A stretch of 64,000 nt of DNA from Chrysogorgia sp. JL179-B06 (Eukaryota > Cnidaria > Anthozoa > Scleralcyonacea > Chrysogorgiidae). Where the stretch lies: assembly GCA_035772405.1 (NCBI GenBank), contig JAYKKM010000027.1, positions 276,001 through 340,000 of the forward strand, given 5' to 3'. Positions 59,691 to 64,000 of this stretch are shown piece after piece; positions within the stretch are counted from its first letter, which is position 1, and the number at the start of each line of letters is the position of its first letter. The notes beneath the pieces are model-generated. The model was not told where the DNA came from and made no database searches. It worked only from the letters and a program-made list of their open reading frames with translations. Both the position numbers and the translations under genes were made by a program.

Positions 59691-60470
59691 AGCAAAATTA
59701 TATATAAATAACCATATTTTTCTGGGTTATTTACAAATAACCATTATATTATTTATATATCAGAAAAACCTTGTTGTTTATTATATATAAATAACCAAGT
59801 TGAAAAATTGGTTATATATAAATAACCAAAATTGCCAAAATGGTTATATATAAATAACCAATTTCACAAATTCATAAAATGGTAATATATAAATAACCAA
59901 GTTGGAAAATTGGTTATATATAAATAACCAAAAGCAGGCAAATTGGTTATATATAAATAACCAATTTCACGAATTTATAAAATGGTTATATATAAATAAC
60001 CAGTAATAATAGTAATTTCCACCAATATCATACTAGAAACAAGGCCAAACTCCATTTGCCAAGAGCTAAGACAAACTGGGGAAAACATAAATTAATTTAC
60101 CACGCTCTGAACGATTATAATAATTTAAATTCAGACCTTTCTAATACTAAGTCACTCTCACTGTTCAAACTTAAATTAGGTAAATTATCTTATTATCTTT
60201 TATTCACTTATTTCATTTATGTCACACAGGGCCCCATTGAAAAACACTTCGGTGACATGGGCTCCCTGTTTAAATATTATTATTATTTAACCAAGTTGAA
60301 AAATTGTTATATATATATAACCAAAATTCCATGATTGGTTATATATAAATAACCAAAATTGGAAAATTGGTTATATACAAATAACCTAATTGAGGAATTC
60401 ATGAAACGGTTATATATAAATAATCAAATTGAAAAATTCGTTATATATAAATAACCAAAATCACAATGTC
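59690..60470. repeat. Palindromic minisatellite GGTTATATATAAATAACC
   Basis: About ten copies of this near-palindromic 18-mer, most of them exact, are separated by short AT-rich spacers (AAAATTGCCAAAAT, AATTTCACAAATTCATAAAAT). They run from 59690 to 60000 and again from 60290 to 60470. A LINE fragment splits the two arrays. Confidence 0.88.
60026..60210 (+). pseudogene. Non-LTR retrotransposon reverse-transcriptase C-terminal fragment
   Basis: The frame reads YHTRNKAKLHLPRAKTNWGK, then ALNDYNNLNSDLSNTKSLSLFK. This is the usual C-terminal end of LINE polyproteins (YxTRNK ... WNxLP ... SxxxFK). Only the end is present, as expected for a 5'-truncated insertion. It sits inside the palindromic minisatellite. 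Confidence 0.7.
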
Positions 60471-60562
60471 ACGTGGATGCTTTTACTGTGCAACTCGCTG
60501 TCTCCCCGCCGTCCGCCATCTTGGTTGTAAAGCACGCAAAATGTTGTAAACTGTAAACTGAA

Positions 60563-60664
60563 ATGGATACAGAGGCAGAAATTCAAAGTATACACAGAAG
60601 TTCATCCGCAGAAAGTGCTGTGCTGCCTTCTGCTCCCGGCCATGGAAGATGTCCAGAGTCTCAG
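60563..60664 (+). CDS. Integrase-core gene, exon 1
   Basis: The ATG at 60563 opens 34 codons (MDTEAEIQSIHRSSSAESAV and on). They end at CAG|GTAAGG, a strong donor, in phase 0. This matches the acceptor and phase of exon 2 at 61822. The peptide is short and low-complexity. Confidence 0.5.
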
Positions 60665-61821
60665 GTAAGGTTTTTATATATTGCGAATTTTATAATATCG
60701 GTATTTAAATAAATTAAATTATATATCTTATTATATAACTACTAGTAGGATGAGCTATCTCGCCATTTGATTGGCTCCTCTACTATCACCTCATATCCTA
60801 GAAGTACAGAAAAAAACAAGATGGCGGTATGTTTTTCGGCCGAAATAAGGCTGAAATCGATGAGGTTTTGTAAAGAAATCCCGAACTGACTAAGTGTTTA
60901 GCTGTATAATAAAACAATTATACCATTCACTCTTGTCGTATATGAACTAATAGCCAACTCGGCGCTTCGCGTCTCAGTCGTATATGAGCTCATTACCGAC
61001 ATGGTATATTAATTGTTAAATATTTTTTATAACGGCGTCTCATAATTTGTTGAATATTTTAATAGTAAGCTGAGTTCGAGGTGTTCCGACAATTTGTAGC
61101 GATATTTGGGTGAAGTTTAGTTTCATATAAATCCCGAAATGACGTCACAGACTATCGGTAGTAAAATTCGAAATTAAAATCAGCTATTATTTCTAAAAGA
61201 AAACATTATCGTAAGAGTTAGGGTCAGTATTAGGTTTGGGGTTAGGAGGACTATGTTTTAAATTCGGGTTATGTTTACAGGATAGGTTCAGGGTAATTAA
61301 TGGGAAATTTGGGTCAAAATTGTCGGAACAAGAACCACAGCGAATAAAAAATGGGATTAAGTTCGACATAGCCGGGGACTTAAGATAACCGAATTCGAAA
61401 TAACGGGGTGCTAGTTTGAATTCCTTGGAATTTGACACTACCTTCAGAGTTCGAGATAGTGGGGTTTTACTGTATATATTGACTAATAAGTTCCGTATTC
61501 TAATTGTTGTAATTACTCTTCCATAAATATCTTTCATTTGCATGTTTCCGCTGATGAAACTGCAAAGTGTGTCCTGAGTGTGTAAAAACACTGCAAAATC
61601 ACAATTAATTGTATATTTAATTGTATCTTCATTGTTTATCTAAATTTGTACTAATATCTAGTTTTTACCCTAAGTTAGCATGCTATTAGTATTGATATTC
61701 ATGTTTGCAGTTTGCTGCCACACAATTAGAAACTAATATTCTTTGAAATATAAGAATCTACGATATTTTGGTAAATATTTTACTATTAATGTCTCGCTTT
61801 GTTGATTTCCTCTGATTTCAG
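60665..61821 (+). other. Probable intron of the integrase-core gene
   Basis: It begins GTAAGG and ends TTTCAG, and joins phase-0 coding on both sides. No other gene is seen inside. Confidence 0.45.
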
Positions 61822-62838
61822 GGAAAGGCTGGTCGCCCCAAAACCACCATCTCCAGGGAGACAATACAAAGGTATATGAGCATGGGTTACACTGTAACCA
61901 AGATCGACGAGACTTGTGGTTTGTCACGATCAGCTTTATACAACCGAATGAAAGAATTGGGTATATTTAATACCAACCAATATTCCGTTATTATAAACAA
62001 TACCTTGGATGCTGCTATATATCGTATAAAACACGACCATCCAAATTGTGGCGAGGTTACGGTGATGGGTCATTTAAGAGCAAAAGGAATTAATGTGCAG
62101 CGACATCGAGTTCGTGAGGCAATACATAGAGTTGACCCAGAAGGTGCCGATGAACGTAGATGCAGAATAATTCACCGCCGTGTCTATTCTGTACCGTGTC
62201 CGAACTACATGTGGCATGTAGATGGAAATCATAAAATGATTCGTTGGCGTCTAATAGTGCATGTTGGAATAGATGGGTATAGCAGATTGTGTGTATTTTT
62301 CAAATGCAGTGACAACAATACATCACAAACTGCTTTTAATGCATTCCAAGATGCAGTTAGACAATACGGAAGACCACTCAGAGTAAGAAGTGACAAGGGG
62401 GGGGGGGGGGGGGAGAATGTGTCCATCTGGCAAGAATGATGAACAATTCACCATTAAGAGAGATGGCAGCTATAACAGGAAGTTCAGTTCATAATCAGAG
62501 GGTAGAACGTTTTAACGGTGATCTAAATCGACATTGTGCTAATGTCATAAAGCCTGAATTATACGACTTGGAAAGTCAAGGTGTTCACGATCCTTCCAAT
62601 GACACCAATCTGTTTTGCCTGCATTATGTTTACGTACCAAGAATTTGTTGATGCCCACAACAACCATTCCATTTCGACTGAACACAGCCAGTCTCCATGG
62701 CAATTATTCCTGAATAATCAGCATTTACTTGCCTTGCACAGTGGTGCAGCTCAAGAAGTAAATTATGGAGCGGGCGATATCCCAGTCAGTCCATCTATTG
62801 TAGAAGTTGCTCCAACCAACCCGCAATCCTTTGACTGA
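61822..62838 (+). pseudogene. Integrase-core (rve-like) transposase gene, exon 2, frameshifted
   Basis: The exon starts GKAGRPKTTISRETIQRYMS, then a helix-turn-helix (TVTKIDETCGLSRSALYNRM). The DDE integrase core follows: MWHVDGNHKMIRW (first Asp), GIDGYSRLCVFFKCSDNNT, RVRSDKGG (second Asp) and, after a frame change, NQRVERFNGD (Glu). The family is common in invertebrates and fish. A run of 17 Gs (62397-62413) falls at DKGGEN and puts the frame out. A further shift near 62625 separates LHYVYVPRI from YQEFVDAHNNHSI. The frame then ends at 62838. Confidence 0.78.
62397..62413 (+). repeat. 17-base G homopolymer in the coding region
   Basis: It replaces the short GGxGG codons expected at DKGGEN of the integrase core. 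It may be slippage in the genome or a sequencing artefact. Confidence 0.9.
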
Positions 62839-63366
62839 GGAGCAATATCAGAATCTTCACACCAAGAAATTGATCCTCTTATGTATACCATATCACGCCC
62901 TGACTTATATAAACAGGTAGTTTCATTTGTTGGTGATATGCTACTAAACAGTTAAATTTGAACTAAACAGTTAAATTTCAGTGTTCATATTTTCATATCG
63001 ATTTTGATATACAGTATAGAACTACATGTATACTATAAAATAACATAACATTCCTCCTAAATGTGCTTTCTTGCTTATACAGTTTTTATCAGTAACAAAA
63101 TAAATATAAACACATTTCGCTGAAATCTTTCTGATTCATGCAATCAATTGGACTCATTTATGAATGTACTCCATCTTTGCATGAATCGTTATTGTTTATT
63201 ACTTCCCAGCATTAGGAAAATCGTTGCAATAATCTCCTGTGTAAATATATCTTAAATAAAATTTAAACATAAATAGAAATATACACAATGCAATCATAGA
63301 TTACATTGTTATAGGTACAATAAGGTACAGTATGTATACTACAGGTATGTAATGTTCTCAACAGTT
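62839..63366. other. AT-rich intergenic stretch
   Basis: I see no gene or repeat of note. Confidence 0.4.
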
Positions 63367-63621
63367 TTAAGCTAAACCAAAACAGGGTGGATTTAGGATG
63401 GCTTCATCCATATTTTCTTTAAAATTGTCATACTGTATTTCAGACTCTAGCCTGCTTTGAAAAGTAGGCAGGAAAAGGCAGTTTGAACAAGTAGCCGCCT
63501 TTGGACGAACATCTCCCCAAAATCTCAAACTTGCTGGTGGGTCAAATCCCATTGGTGGCTCATGACTTGCTCCCGTTGCGAACTCCAGCACATTTTCAAG
63601 TGTGGAAGATGCTTTTTCATC
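63367..63621 (-). CDS. HECT-domain-like C-terminal exon
   Basis: The frame starts after an AG acceptor near 63622 (GTTACTATAG|ATGAAAAAG). It reads DEKASSTLENVLEFATGASH, then GFDPPASLRFWGDVRPKAATCSNCLFLPTF and FKENMDEAILNPPCFGLA, then a stop. This resembles the last part of HECT E3 ligase domains, where the catalytic Cys lies in a P-x-A-x-T-C motif (here PKAATC). The rest of the gene is outside the window. It may belong to a repeat-associated HECT-like family. Confidence 0.55.
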   Translation of the reverse strand, partial: DEKASSTLENVLEFATGASHEPPMGFDPPASLRFWGDVRPKAATCSNCLFLPTFQSRLESEIQYDNFKENMDEAILNPPCFGLA

Positions 63622-63629
63622 TATAGTAA

Positions 63630-64000
63630 CAAAATAAAGAGAAAATTACCAAACTTACAACTATTTATACATAATCGCAGAGCAAGGGAAATTCGATAAA
63701 ACATTGAGTGATTATAGATGCAGGAGATATATTCTGAGGATAGATATCCCGAGGGCAAAGCTAGAGGGTTATATCATCTCAGAGTACATATGGTGCCGAC
63801 AGTGAGTACTGTTATCATGGTTACTTTTAACATTATCGTTACTTATAGTACCTGCACAGTCTTGTAAGTAGTCTCTCCATAGCATGACAATGAATTATTG
63901 ACGAGTATTATTGAGGACTATTTATAGATCTTCCTTGGTTACAAAATACGGATTCAAACTGTTTTCAAACCATCTTTGAATTGCTCGAGAACACTTCTTG
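63630..64000. other. Right edge, no gene seen
   Basis: Probably intron or flank of the HECT-like gene. I see no motif that can be supported. Confidence 0.35.

Overview
This is animal nuclear DNA, probably from an early-branching marine invertebrate such as a cnidarian or sponge. It is AT-rich with short dispersed exons, and it contains a kinase typical of such animals, an OTU-like domain, a HECT-like exon and dense DNA-transposon debris. The phylum cannot be settled from the sequence. The centre of the window is a three-layer nest. A hAT-type transposase gene (52027-54098 plus 10671-11136, minus strand) is split by a Polinton/Maverick-type element (here 'B', ends at 11143 and 52026, 6-bp target duplication GGCATT). 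B is split inside its own left terminal repeat by a second, related Polinton (here 'A', 11215-29835, 6-bp duplication CAAATT). B also carries a 4.55-kb insertion (here 'C', 40555-45104) in its thymidine kinase gene.

A and B have the same gene order and similar sequence. A leftward block holds a small putatively acylated protein, the FtsK/HerA-like packaging ATPase, the major capsid protein, a coiled-coil membrane protein (duplicated in A), a chromodomain integrase and the penton-like minor capsid protein. A 24-bp divergent spacer leads to a rightward block: a large C-terminally anchored protein, a fiber-like protein, two tiny proteins, and a Bro-N/VRR-NUC-like/zinc-finger fusion. Next comes a leftward pair (type II thymidine kinase and a zinc-finger-like protein). 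Last is a rightward block of three small membrane proteins, a zinc-ribbon protein and a protein-primed DNA polymerase B. This is a complete virus-like set for replication, integration, packaging and capsid formation. I found no adenain-like maturation protease.

Neither element is intact, and they carry different lesions. A has a 14-bp deletion in the capsid gene, a 2-bp insertion in the zinc-ribbon gene and a nonsense codon in the polymerase. B has a nonsense codon in the first gene, the C insertion in thymidine kinase, and a deletion plus a nonsense codon in the polymerase. The terminal inverted repeats, about 726 bp, reach into the last codons of the outermost genes and carry a hairpin followed by a T run in the outward sense.

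The left flank (1-11136) holds a decayed CACTA/Tnp2 transposase, a kinase gene split by a 1,995-bp hAT-like element with an 8-bp duplication, and tandem repeats. The right flank (52027-64000) holds the hAT 5' part, an OTU-like exon, a 597-bp hAT-type MITE, an alpha-kinase-like chimeric pseudogene, a palindromic minisatellite, a LINE end fragment, a two-exon integrase-core gene broken at a 17-G run, and a HECT-like exon.
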